Shown: positions 48,171-58,557 of the stretch, piece by piece | How the letters are laid out: each line of letters begins with the position of its first letter | Numbering within the stretch: position 1 is the first letter of the stretch | NCBI GenBank assembly: GCA_032164245.1 | Contig: JAVMKO010000003.1 | Coordinates: 9,124,651-9,188,650, forward strand | Direction: 5' to 3' | From: Sternotherus odoratus | Lineage: Eukaryota > Chordata > Testudines > Kinosternidae | Length of the DNA: 64,000 nt | Position numbers and translations under genes: made by a program | The notes under the pieces: generated by a model | The model's database searches: none | What the model was told of the DNA's origin: nothing | Seen by the model: only the letters and a program-made list of their open reading frames with translations

Positions 48171-48325
48171 GTAAGTGGGAATCCCCAGGACAGCTCTCCC
48201 TTTGCAGAGTCTCTCCCATTTCACCGGTGTCTAAAGAGTGACCCTGTAACAGGGTGCTGGCTGAGAAGCCATGAGCCAGCCCCTGTTAGCTCAGCTCCTG
48301 CTAGCTCAGGCCCCAGACAGGGGAG

Positions 48326-48894
48326 TACCGTATTTTTCGCCATATAAGACGCTCCGGCGTATAAGACGACCCCCGAGTTTTTAAGTAAAAAAGCCGGATT
48401 ACACAAAAAAAAAAAAAAAACCACCACCACACACAAAAAGTGCCTCGCTCTCCTGTCCCCGCCGCGCGGGCGGGCTGCTGGGAGCGCGCTGCTCTCCTGT
48501 CCCCGCCGCGCGGGCGGGCTGCTGGGAGCGCGCTGCTCTCCCGTCCCCGCCGCGCGGGCGGGCTGCTCGGAGCACGCCGCTCTCCTGTCCCCGCCGCGCG
48601 GGCGGGCTGCTGGGAGTGCGCCGCTCTCTCGTCCCCGCCGCGCGGGCGGGCGCTCCCAGGGGCCCTGGGGCCCGAGCTGCTCCCGTTCCCCGCCGGCCCC
48701 GAACACATGCGGGTGGGCTCGGGGGGGAAGCGCCGCCCCGCCCCGCCCGCCGGGCCACCTGCAGCCGCCCCAGCTCCAGCTGCCCGGTGCTCAGGGTCCA
48801 GGGTTCATATATTCGGCGTATAAGACGCCCCCCCCTAATTTTGAGAATATTTTTGGGGGTTAAAAAAGCGTCTTATACGCCGAAATATACGGTA
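48326..48894. mobile_element. TA-flanked MITE with internal 44-bp minisatellite
   Basis: The ends are taccgtatttttcgccatat and cgccgaaatatacggta, inverted repeats with TA at the junctions. Inside, about five copies of a 44-bp unit containing ccccgccgcgcgggcgggct run from about 48447 to 48655. This creates artefactual frames of up to 161 codons. It is nested in the LTR and therefore younger. Confidence 0.85.
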
Positions 48895-49126
48895 ATTGGA
48901 GCTGGCAGGGTGTGGCCCTTAGCAGGGAGGGCTTAAGGCAAAGCACCTGTGCACTTCCAAGGCAAGAGGGATAAAGCTGGCAGGCAGGGAGTGCATGTGG
49001 GGGGGAGGGAGGAACAGGAAGGGGCGGAGCAACTGGCTGGTGTTCCTAGCTAACTGCAGGAGCTAGCTGTCCCCCAAGCAGCTGAGTAAGCGTACTTGTA
49101 TATAGGTGGTGGGGTTTGCACAAGGC

Positions 49127-49132
49127 AATAAA
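49127..49132 (+). terminator. LTR polyadenylation signal AATAAA, sense to PKHD1
   Basis: A canonical AATAAA followed within 40 bp by a GT-rich stretch (cactggtgtgg) lies in the solo LTR, in the same orientation as PKHD1. It could act as an intronic polyadenylation site. Use in vivo is unknown. Confidence 0.4.
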
Positions 49133-49214
49133 AGGGGCACTGGTGTGGAAAACTGCGTAGTCTTGGCTCATTCCTGTGACGAGCGGTGAAGGGCTTGTCT
49201 ACAGACCCTTAAAG

Positions 49215-49620
49215 AGTTCCACAACAACGGCAGGGCAGGCTGGGCTGGTATTATTGACATTGTTCATAGCTCTTGGACACAGTGGTCTGACTTGGTGGAA
49301 ACTCAGCTGACTCCAGCAGAGATCAGGGTCTCATTGTGCTAGGCCCCGGGCATACACATAATAAGACAGCTAGTCCTTGCCCCAAAGTGTTGACAATCAC
49401 TGACAAAGGAAGCGTTCTTGTCCCCACTCTCCAGATGGGCAGCTGAGGCACGCAGAGAGTAGCAGCCAGGTTTTCGGCAGTGCCAGCCCTGTTTTCAGGG
49501 GGAACTACAGAGCACTTTGGAAAGTCATATTGCCAAGATGTCATGCAGGGAGCATAGCCAGGAATTGAACACAAGTCTCCTGAGTCCTAGCCCAGTGCCT
49601 TAAGCACAGAGCATCCAAGC
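49215..49620 (+). repeat. MIR/L2-like ancient repeat
   Basis: The words tctcattgtgctaggccccg, tagtccttgccccaaagtgt and atgggcagctgaggcacgca are the same order as in the repeat at 1255, ending in agtcctagcccagtgcctta. Confidence 0.7.
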
Positions 49621-49659
49621 AGAGCACTCCACAGGTTAATTGTCTGGGTCACTTATCTG

Positions 49660-49955
49660 GGGCTTGATCTTCACTACCCGCCGAATCGGCGGGTCCTGAT
49701 CGATCTATCGGGGATCGATTTATCATGTCTCATCTAGATGCGATAAATCGATCCCCAAAGGCGCTCCCCGTTGACTCCGGTACTCCAGCTCACCGAGAGG
49801 CGCAAGCGAAGTCGATGGGGGAGCCCTCTGCTGTTGTTAGCACGCCAGGTAAGTCAACCTAAGATGCGCCAACTTCAGCTATGCTATTCATGTAGCTGAA
49901 GTTGTGAATCTTAGGTTGACCCCCTCCCGCTAGTGTAGACCTGCCCTAGGAGTCT
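49660..49955. repeat. Palindrome-rich MITE
   Basis: It carries gatcgatctatcggggatcg, gatgcgataaatcgatcccc and the hairpin aacttcagctatgctattc with catgtagctgaagtt (49869-49903). The right end gtgtagacctgccctag mirrors the left ggggcttgatcttcacta. Confidence 0.75.
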
Positions 49956-50662
49956 AAATCTGGATTTATAAACCTAATTTTAGGCTCCTAATTTTTTTTA
50001 ATATTGGCCCCTGTATTTTCCTGTGTTTATAATAGGAAATAATGAGGCAACTCACTCTGGTGTGGCAAATATAAAGGCCCAGATTACAATTTAAGGATGC
50101 TTTCTACCTTGTGGCCCTAAAGCTGGCATAGCTTCAGGAGGAGTGCTCCAGAGCAGAACTATCCTCAGGTCTACATTTGCCAGTGTAAGAGGAATGGCTG
50201 GAGAGAAGCAGAACATGGTCAGGACTTTCTGAATGCCAGCTGCTATCATAGTCAGATGGCATAATTTAGAGCAGCCTTCAAAGTGTGCTAACCTATGCTG
50301 GGGAACTACTCCAGTATGCAAATAGCTCAGGAATAGGGAGGCACAAACATGATTTAAAAGCCTCACTCCTGAGCTGCATTGTGTCATAGTCTTGACTGTG
50401 ATCAGCCTGAGTTTCTAATGATGCCCAATGTATACTGTGAGGATCTGAAGACAGAGTTTTCCTGAAGTGAAGAAATGGGATCCCTAGAGGCAAAATGCAA
50501 TGAAGTGTAATCATAAAATAAGCCTCCCGCTTTTGGGCAGAGAGAATGCACACAAGATTAGATGCCAATTCACCAGCAATAGCTTGTTTCTTAAACTAAT
50601 CCTGTATCTGGCTCTGAGCCCTAGATGGACTGAGAATCATGTAACTGTTTATTTCAATACAG

Positions 50663-50806
50663 AAACAAAGATTGAACAAGCTAATGTACCCCAAGCAAAG
50701 AGCAATATGAAATCCTCCAAGATCCTGCCACAGCAGCATTCAACTCATGCAGATCTGCACCGTGCCCGGGAAAAGAAAAAAAGAGACATTGCTGGGATGG
50801 AAGGAG
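50663..50806 (+). CDS. PKHD1: PKHD1 cytoplasmic-tail exon (exon 66 equivalent)
   Basis: This 144-bp exon encodes a hydrophilic tail segment starting KTKIEQANVPQAKS and ending in the basic cluster REKKKRD followed by IAGMEG. The acceptor is atttcaatacag at 50662 and the donor is GGAG/gtgagc at 50807. Both phases are 1, joining the transmembrane exon and the terminal exon without interruption. The sequence is poorly conserved relative to the mammalian tail, so assignment rests mainly on position, phase and composition. No folded domain is apparent, and the basic cluster could act as a nuclear-localisation or membrane-association signal. Confidence 0.85.
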
Positions 50807-51274
50807 GTGAGCCTGGAGGCTGAGAATAACTCACATTTCTAAAGCCCCTTTCAACCAAAAAGATCTTCATGCACCTTACAAGCTATGAGCTTGTGTAGAT
50901 TGAAGTTATAATTTTGCCAATTTTGGAACTGGCCTAGATAGAGAGATGAATCACTTGCACCATGAATAGAGCTGATCACTACCGATGAATTCTCTCTCTG
51001 AATTGAAAAAAATGTACAGGAGAATAAATGTGTGATTCAATTTTTAAATGTCTATAGAATTTATTAGTTGAACAGTGTCAGGATTTCACCCAATGTCAGC
51101 TTTACCACTAATTTCAATGGAGCCAAGATTTAACCTATACAGGTTTGTTTTGTTTTGTTTGTTGTTTAACTCCTCAGTTTCCAAGCTCCTCTTCCAAAAT
51201 TGAAGAGAAAACATTGCTTACATATGGTTATAGTCCGAGAAGAAGCCATGTAAAAATGGCTTATTTGCTTAGAG
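50807..51274. other. Intron sequence with a short duplicated segment
   Basis: 50985-51115 (aattctctctctgaattgaa and acaggagaataaatgtgtga) is about 80 percent alike to 54165-54290. No other feature is recognised. Confidence 0.5.
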
Positions 51275-52325
51275 CAGGGGTCTCCAAACTACGGCCCGCG
51301 GGCCAGATGCGGCCCGCGAGGCCCTCTCATCCGGCCCGCGGCAGGGGTCGGGAACCAGCCACGGGGCCGGGACGCGCCGCGTGCTCCGCTGCCGCCGCCA
51401 GCCGCGGGGCCGGGACGCGCCGCGTGCTCCGCGGCCGCCGCCGGCCAGGGACGGCTCAGAGCTGGGGCCGGGACACGCCGCACCGCCAGAAACAAGGAGC
51501 CACCCACTGCCAGGCGGCGAAACGGTCTGTGGGGAGAGACCGGGTTGAGCGGGTCAGTTGGGGGGGAGAGACCGGGTTGAGCGGGTCAGTTGGGGGGGGG
51601 GGGGGTTGGAGGAAAGGAGGTTTTGGGGGGAGAGACCTGGCTGGGTGGGTCAGTTGGGGGTTGGAGGAAAGGAGGTTTTGGGGGGAGAGACCTGGCTGGG
51701 TGGGTCATTTTGGGGGGGGGGGGGTTGGAGGAAAGGAGGTTTTGGGGGGAGAGACCTGGCTGGGTGGGTCATTGGGGGGGGTTGGAGGAAAGGAGGTTTG
51801 GGGTCGGAGAGACCTGGCTGGGTGGGTCATTTGGGGGGGGGGGTTGGAGGAAAGGAGGTTTGGGGGGGAGAGACCTGGCTGGGTGGGTCAGTTGGGGGGT
51901 TGATGTGTAGTGTTCATGTGTAGTGAACAGGTGTTCATGTGTAGTGTTCATGTGTAGTGTCCATGTGTAGTGAACAGGTGTTCATGTGTAGTGTTCAGGT
52001 GTAGTGAACAGGTGTTCATGTGTAGTGTTCAGGTGTAGTGTTCAGGTGTAGTGAACAGGTGTTCAGGTGTAGTGTTCAGGTGTAGTGAACAGGTGTTCAG
52101 GTGTAGTGATCAGGTGTAGTGAACAGGTGTTCAGGTGTAGTGTTCAGGTGTAGTGTATCAATGTGTTATTAAATAATAACTGAATAAAATAATATTAAAT
52201 AAATAATTAAAAACAACATCCATGTTTTGATTCTTTTTTATTTGGACCTCGAGTGTGTTGTCGGCCCCCGAACTGCTATTTGATAGTTAATGCGGCCCTC
52301 GGGCTGAAAAGTTTGGAGACCCCTG
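51275..52325. mobile_element. hAT-type element, 1.05 kb, with two internal minisatellites
   Basis: The ends are caggggtctccaaact and agtttggagacccctg. Flanking duplications are not clear. The first 300 bp are GC-rich. 51545-51900 holds five to six copies of a unit of about 55-63 bp (ttggaggaaaggaggtttt, gagacctggctgggtgggtc). 51905-52155 holds about 250 bp of a 10-14-bp repeat (gtgtagtgttcaggtg, gtagtgaacag). Confidence 0.85.
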
Positions 52326-52861
52326 CTATAGGCAAAATGGTAACTGTAACAATGACATTGTAGAGTTCCTTCTATCTTGGTACTTAGATGACTCCCGTCA
52401 TCATAGTATGTTTATTCCCTCTCAAATAATCCAGACCAAATTTGTTCCACTTACAAGTCAAATATGAGCCCGCCTGAAAATTGTCACCCTGGATCTGAAT
52501 ATCAGTGTTAGTTATTCTCTCTTTAGCACCATGAATGTGCTCAGAATTTACAAATTACAAACAATCCCAGCCCCAAAGAGATTACAATCCCTATTCCCTT
52601 TGAGGGATAGGGTTTAGGCCACACACCTCTGCACAGCATTTTCTATGGGTTGGTTTAGATGGCTCTCTGCTCATCATGCTGGCTTTTGTGAATCCCATTC
52701 TCAGATGTGTATCTCTCCCTGTGTGTTGTGGAGGGAGCTTGGGCACCTAACCCAAGGTTCTGAATTCTACTAGGTAGCAAGGTGCCTAAAAGTTCCCACA
52801 TCCACCCTAATTGACCTGGCCTTGTTAATACTGATCCTCCACTTGGTAAAGCAACTCTCAT
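52326..52861. other. Unassigned intron sequence
   Basis: A short MIR/L2-like piece (agccccaaagagattacaat) lies near 52570. Nothing else is recognised. Confidence 0.4.
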
Positions 52862-53040
52862 CTTTTCATGTGCTGTGTATTTATACCGGCCTACTGTATT
52901 TTACACTCCATGCAACTGATGAAATGGGTTCTAGCCCATGAAAGTTTATGCCCAAATAAATGTGTTAGTCTCTAAGGTGCCACAAGGACTCCTCATTGTT
53001 TTTGCTGATACAGACTAACACAGATACCCCTCTGACACTT
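52862..53040 (-). repeat. Dispersed turtle repeat, antisense
   Basis: The text catgcaactgatgaaatggg, agcccatgaaagtttatgcc, tgttagtctctaaggtgcca and gctgatacagactaacacag is nearly full length for the family. Confidence 0.8.
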
Positions 53041-53157
53041 AAGTGCCTTTTGTGCATCTAGCCCTTAGGTTCCTAAATCTCATTAAAATCAATGGGACTT
53101 GGGCTCCTAGGTGCCGAAAGTTACATCTACACTTCCGGCTGGAAATATAATTCCCCG

Positions 53158-53305
53158 ATTGAGGATACTATGGATGTTAAAGTCAGGCTTGACAAAGTCC
53201 TGGCTGGATGATTTAGTTGGGGATTGGTTCTGCTTTGAGCAGGGGGTTGGACTAGATGACCTCCTGAGGTCCCTTCCAACTCCGATATTCTGGGATTCTA
53301 TGATA
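53158..53305 (+). repeat. CR1 LINE 3' end nested in another repeat
   Basis: The words aagtcaggcttgacaaagtc, tggactagatgacctcctga and gggattctatgat are the CR1 3' end in sense orientation. It splits a MITE whose halves read acatctacacttccggctgg (left) and aaaacagaagtgtagctgca (right). Confidence 0.92.
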
Positions 53306-54371
53306 CATAACTGCATTAGCTCTGATCAACCCAGTGTGCGAAAAACAGAAGTGTAGCTGCAGCTGTGCAAGCAGTGGGAGGGGCTAGCAGTGTGTGTACG
53401 TACGTAGTACATCAGATGGGTATATATTCAGGGTGGTTAGTCCTTCCTGCTGCTCGAGCCACCACATCTGCAGTCTGTTTTTAGCATACTAATTTAATCA
53501 GAGCTATAGTGAGTAAGTCTCTGCGCTGGGAATTACATCCCCATTGAAGTGTGCACATGCCCTCAATTGCTTTTGAATCTGGGATGCAGGCTTCGTAGGT
53601 GCTTTTAACAGTTTTACCAATAGCTGGATATTTGAGATTACTATGACTGATGCTACTGCTGATTGGCTAGGAATTGTGTACACAGCTAGTTTATGGGTCC
53701 AGGAAAAGGGCAGGGCAAAATAAAAAAATAAAAAATTAGAAAACTTTTTTGGGGTGAAAAATGAAGATTCGGTGACACTGAAATGTTTCACAACTATGTG
53801 TTGGTTTCACCAAATTGTTTGTTTAGAAAACCAAAACAATTTACGCAAACTTCAATATTGGATTTCAACATTACCAAAATGTTTTGCGTTTTTAAAATAT
53901 TTTCCTTTGCTTTTTTTTAAATTCCAAAACATTTTTAGGGATCAAAATGAAAATGAAAGATTTTGTTTGACCCCAAACAATTTTTTTCTCAGCTTTCAAA
54001 TTTTCTGATTTTTAAAAAAAATTATTTGCAGCCTGACCCAAAACAGATTTTTGGTGACCATTTTTCAAAATTGCCAGTGGACTAAAAATATCAGTAATTT
54101 GCACAGCCATAGGCGTGAGTTCACCTTTGTCATTTAGACTGGGACAGGGACTGCCATTTACTGTATGAATTCTCTCTCTGAACTGAAAATTTACAGGAGA
54201 GTAAATGCATGGTTCTGTTTTTAAGTGTCTGTAGAATGTATGGGTGAAATCCTGACCCCATTCAATTCAGTGTCAGTTTTGCCAATGTCTGTTTCATAAA
54301 GTGCTTAGCACTGCAGGCCCCAGCCTGTTCAAGCTTCTAGATGCTACTACAACATACAAACATAAAACAAA
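53306..54371. other. Unassigned AT-rich intron sequence
   Basis: Apart from the duplicated segment at 54165-54290, no feature is recognised. Confidence 0.4.
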
Positions 54372-54425
54372 AACAATAAGGAGTCCCGTGGATACAGACT
54401 AACACAGCTACCCCCTGATACTTGA
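54372..54425 (-). repeat. Dispersed turtle repeat, short internally deleted copy
   Basis: It reads caataaggagtcccgtgg and then atacagactaacacagctac, joining the two outer parts of the family and lacking the middle. Confidence 0.65.
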
Positions 54426-55874
54426 CATACTGCAGCAGAAGCGATTAATAATAATAGAACATATGCATCACTAGTATACACTAAACATAAAGCACTCTAG
54501 GAGCTTTCAGGATGAAAGCCATTGTACCGAGGTAAATTAATTTGGGGAAGATTATTCTAATATGCATCGTGCATACTTCTGAGTCAATCAAGGCACGTTT
54601 TCCTATTGTCCATGCCAGACCCATTCACTGCTGTCCCTTTTCTGTAGGCCTTTTCCAGATTGCATATTTTGACCAGCTCTTTAAAACCACAAGTCAAAAA
54701 GCAGTCCCATTCCCCAGTTTTTCCTTGCTTTGCACCTCCAGCATTTTGGGGGGGCAGAGGGAGGGGTAATCTTTTCTCATAATAATTTACTAATCAAACA
54801 TAAGTCCCTCTGAGGTCACAGCCAAAGCAGAGACCTTTGGGGCCGTGCAGCTGGCACCAGACTCTATCAAACAACAGAAAGTATTGGCTTCCACCTTTAC
54901 AAACATGAATGGGCTCCTCCAACTGTCGCCTGCTAAGAGCAAAGATCTGAGTCCATTTCTTAGCCCATCCTGGAACTCTGACTGAACCACACATATTCTG
55001 GCCCTGGGTATTTTTTCCACCGCCTCCCCTAAATTTTGTGGATTGCATAAGAGGCTAGTTTGAGTTTCATCATCATATTTTAATTAGCGTCCATCACAAA
55101 TGCAGAGAGAGAGAAAGAGAGAGGAAAATGCCGCAGTTTACATGTTGTGATATTTGCCATACTTCTCCAAATTTCAGCATTCAACTGTGTGCCTTAGGAT
55201 ACATATAAATTCATTTTTTATCTAATTTTTCTGAGATCTAAACTTCCTGTGGAGGTCTGAGATCAAAGGATCTGATTCCGTCTGATGTCGGCTCTGACAC
55301 ATAATGTGTGCTGACTTAGTTCTGTCTATAAACTCGCAGTGGGAGGCTGCCATATTCCCTTGGCACCTTTACATAGTGAACTTTCATTTCAGCTGGGGAG
55401 GCTGACAGGTATAGTGTTGATTGGAGCCATCATGTAAATAATTCATGGAGAGATTTTTGTCAGAAAAGGAAATCCAGCCAGTCTTTTAGGAATTGTTGCA
55501 AGACAAAGAGATTCCCCCATATGCTCAAACCTAAACAAGGATAACAATATCTTAAACGAATTTAATGTGTGTGACTTGAAGTGCCTAATGTTTGATTTCC
55601 CCTTATTTAAAATAATGTTGGTTTTGGAGCGAGAGACAATCAAAGCTACAGTCATTTTTGTTTAGTTTCTGCCTTACATATTTTTCCCTGTGAAGAAATC
55701 CCATATTTCTAATACAATGAGATGTTTGGGATCTTTATTCTATGATAATGAATATGACTTAGATTACAAGATCTTATGGGTAGAGATCATCTCTTTGTTA
55801 TATATTTGCACAGGGCCTAACACAATGATCCTGGGGTTTTAGGCATTGCAACAATACTGACGATGAGTATACTA
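54426..55874. other. Unassigned intron sequence
   Basis: 55780-55870 contains a MIR-like tail (gcacagggcctaacacaatg). A short GA-rich run lies near 55105. No exon is recognised. Confidence 0.4.
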
Positions 55875-57190
55875 ATAGATTCATAGGCCAAAGGGAACCA
55901 GTCGATCATCTGGTCTGACCTCCTGTATAACACAGACCATTAAATTTCACCCAGTTACCCCTGTATGGTGCCCATAACTTGTGTTTGACCGAAAGCCATC
56001 CAGTCTTGACCTGAAGACATCAAGAGATGGAGAAGCATCACTTCCCTTCTTCCACTGCTATTTTTCTGTGCCTTATTTCTAATTTAAATTGGTCTTGCTT
56101 CAGTTTCCAGCCAGTGACTCTTTATTTACCTTTCTCAGCTAGATTGAAGAGCCCTTTAGTGCCCAATATTTCTCTCCAGGAAGTTACCTATAAACTATAA
56201 TCAAAGTCACCTGTCAGTCTTCTTTTTGAGAAGTTAAATAGACTGAGTTCTTTTAAGTCTCTCACTGGAAGGCATTTCTCCAGCCCTTGAATCATTTTTA
56301 TGGTTCTTTTCTGCACCCTCTCCAATTTCTCAACATGTTTTTAAGGTGTGCACCAGAGCAGCATGCAGTATTCCATTATCCAATTCAGCAATGCCAAGTA
56401 CAGCAGTAAAATCAGCTCCCTGCTCCCATTCATGACTCCATTGTTTATACATCCAAGGATTTCATTAGCCATTTTGCCACACCATTGGACTGGAAGCTCA
56501 GGTCCACTGTGATCCCTAAATCCTTTTCAGAGTCACTTTTTTCAAGGATACACTCCTCCAGGCTAAGTATGGCTTGCATTCCTTGTTCTTAGATGTATAA
56601 TTTTGCATTGAGCTGTATGAAAAGAAAATGCATTGTCTGAATGATTCCCCCTTCCAAGCGATTCAGCTTGCTCTATGCGACTGCCCTATCCTCATGATTG
56701 TCATGTACCACTCACCATCTTTTGTGCCACCCGCACATTTTATCAGCACTGATTTTAAATGTATTCCCATTTATTGATGAAAGTGTTGGACAATATCAGG
56801 CCTAGTACCAATCTCTGCAGAACCCCACTACAAACACCCCATTTGATGGTGATACCCTGTTGGCAACTATATATTGAGATCTGTCAATTCACCAGATCTT
56901 AATCCATTTATCATGTGCTACCCGGATCGATCTTTCGGAGAGCGATTTATCGGGTCTCGCCAAGAGGCGCAGACAGAGTCAACAGGGGAGCGAGTCAGGC
57001 CATGAAGACACCTGCATACGTCCACTTCAGCTACACTATTCATGTAGCTGAAGTTGCGTATGTTAGGTCGATCCCCTGCCTTCCTCCAGTGTAGACCAGG
57101 GTTAAGTCCTGTTCAATTTATGCAGTTACCTTCATGAACCAAACTTGTAACCCCCTCAAAAAATGAGAGCAAGTTTGTTTGACAAGACCT
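55875..57190 (-). repeat. CR1 LINE, antisense, interrupted by a MITE
   Basis: It begins gattcataggccaaaggga with ctggtctgacctcctgtata. It runs through cttctttttgagaagttaaa, ttctgcaccctctccaattt and ttgtttatacatccaaggat to ccagatcttaatccatttat. A palindrome-rich MITE occupies about 56922-57105, after which CR1-like text resumes (gtcctgttcaatttatgcag, agtttgtttgacaagacctg). Confidence 0.85.
56922..57105. repeat. Palindrome-rich MITE inserted in CR1
   Basis: It reads acccggatcgatctttcgga, gagcgatttatcgggtctcg and the hairpin acttcagctacactattc with catgtagctgaagt. It ends agtgtagaccagggttaagt. It is a shorter relative of the copies at 42418 and 49660. Confidence 0.75.
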
Positions 57191-57310
57191 GAGGTTGATG
57201 GGAGAGTGCTCGCCCATTGATTTAGCATGTCTTCACCAGACCCGCTAAATCGACACCGCTGCATTGATCACAGCGGTGCTGATTTAGCGTACACATGGCC
57301 TAAATCTGCA
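57191..57310. repeat. Second palindromic MITE fragment
   Basis: The segment contains ggttgatgggagagtgctcg, tagcatgtcttcaccagacc and the near-palindrome caccgctgcattgatcacag with cggtg. It belongs to the same class of elements. Confidence 0.6.
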
Positions 57311-58207
57311 TCAGATGCATATGCCTGGATTTTTATTTCTTTATTTTGCAAAGATTTTAGCACCCAAAATAACAGTAAGAAGCAGTCTGCCTGCATGTAC
57401 CACAATACGGGATTGGAGCTTTAGAAGACAATGTCAGCTCAAAAGTTATATGTTGTCACGAAACCAGATGTTTTATCTCTGTGCCTGAAAACATGTCAGG
57501 TTATTAAGAATGCTTTCTTTTTTGCATTTTCTGCTTTGGATAATGAAAATCAATAATACCAGCTTCAGGTTTGTGTTTTCAGTCAACATTACTTTTATTT
57601 TTCGATCATTTTCTTTTTCATGTCCCTCATGATGCCTCGTCTGAGTTCCAAACACTGCAGGGGGAAAAGGGTCATGCTTTATAGTAAGCTTCCATTTAGA
57701 AATGGCTCACAAAGGGATAACAAATAATTAATAGCTGCATGTTATAGACATGAATTCTGCATGTGTTATGGGTGGTCATAGCAACCTATTAGCTTGTTGA
57801 ACTCCATACCAATCTTTACCCCATTTATTGAAACATCTATTAATAAACTTTTTATAATCTGTGAATGGCACCTTAATATAAAATGTGAGAAAAACAACTG
57901 TTGTCATAAGAATAATTTGTGTTAAGTGTGGAGACATTTAATTGCTGGAATGTTTTATATTAATATATTTTTACAACTTGCTTATAATGGGTTAATAAAT
58001 GGCTGATAGATATTCAATATATGTTTAAAGATTGTTAGAGAGTCTACTAATTAAAGTGCACTTTCCCCTTTAGCAGCCATTTTCCAGTGACGACCACACG
58101 TTAGCTAGCAAAAGGCTCTAGAATGCGGCAGAGACATAAACAAGAAGGGAAGGAAAAGACAGGGACCAACTGGTAAGGTAAAGAGTAAAGGGATTTTTCT
58201 CTTGCAG
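57311..58207. other. Last PKHD1 intron, unassigned part
   Basis: AT-rich sequence without a recognised repeat. The final 60 bp contain the polypyrimidine tract and branch region of the terminal exon. Confidence 0.5.
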
Positions 58208-58557
58208 ATATGGAAGCAAACGGAGTACCAGGAAACACAGCGAGACAGATAAAGGAGTTGCACCGACAGACAGTTAAAGCCATGTCAACGCGGAAGATAA
58301 GTACTGTTGAACATAAAAGGAAGAGTAGAGATAACTTATCCATGGCTAGGAAACATGACAGCAGCCACCCATTACATGGAAGAACAGCTCTGTGGGGTTC
58401 TCTGGAACTTCAGCAGTGTGGTGCCCAGGAGTTCCGTGACTGGACGGATACCCATCAGCAGCTGTTTGCTTGCACCCACGGAAAAGAGATGGAAGGAGGG
58501 GGGCCTCTGCCCCAGAATGTGAACAGAGAGAGGCAGGAGACTGCTGTGGGATCTTGA
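58208..58557 (+). CDS. PKHD1: PKHD1 terminal coding exon (exon 67 equivalent)
   Basis: The final coding part begins after ctcttgcag (AG at 58206-58207), completes an aspartate codon and encodes 115 further residues to TGA at 58555-58557. It contains a basic stretch (HKRKSRDN), a glutamine-rich segment (WGSLELQQCGAQEF) and ends with NRERQETAVGS. The order of basic region, Q-rich segment and RQERQ-like end resembles the human tail in general layout, but identity is low. From memory the human protein continues for roughly 40 residues beyond the matching RQERQ region, whereas this frame stops soon after it. Splice phase 1 matches the preceding exon. The 3' UTR extends an unknown distance. Confidence 0.85.

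Larger units (their letters stand above)
48245..49203 (+). mobile_element. Solo LTR with nested MITE, perfect 5-bp duplication
   Basis: The LTR starts tgtaacagggtgctgg and ends agggcttgtctaca. GACCC flanks it at 48240-48244 and 49204-49208. A TATA-like tatatagg lies near 49109 and an AATAAA lies at 49127-49132 in + orientation. Without the inserted MITE it would be about 390 bp. It begins 74 bp after the transmembrane exon. Confidence 0.88.
24415..58557 (+). other. PKHD1: PKHD1 gene, 3' portion (seven exons)
   Basis: This is the 3' third-scale end of the fibrocystin/polyductin gene, covering the membrane-proximal ectodomain, the transmembrane helix and the cytoplasmic tail. Seven exons lie in order on the + strand, each with AG acceptor and GT donor. 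Codon phase is conserved across every junction, and the joined reading frame is open from 24415 to the TGA at 58555-58557. The protein resembles fibrocystin as I remember it, for example SGSNW followed by F(I/T)xxSPPG and the helix followed by W(S/L)K(K/R)SKS. The paralogue PKHD1L1 is disfavoured because its tail after the helix is very short, whereas here it is about 171 residues. Upstream exons are missing or unrecognised. No clear AATAAA was seen soon after the stop, so the 3' UTR end is undefined. Confidence 0.9.

Noticed and set aside
48221..48936. Frames of 106-161 codons, rich in RGGD and PARR
   Set aside because: They are products of the 44-bp minisatellite within the MITE at 48326-48894.
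51145..51923. Frames of 252, 121 and 106 codons with GGRDLAGWV-type repeats
   Set aside because: They are translations of the minisatellite in the hAT element at 51275-52325.
24415..58557. Identification as PKHD1L1 (fibrocystin-L) instead of PKHD1
   Set aside because: PKHD1L1 has a very short cytoplasmic end. Here two further tail exons follow the helix, and the membrane-proximal text fits PKHD1 better.
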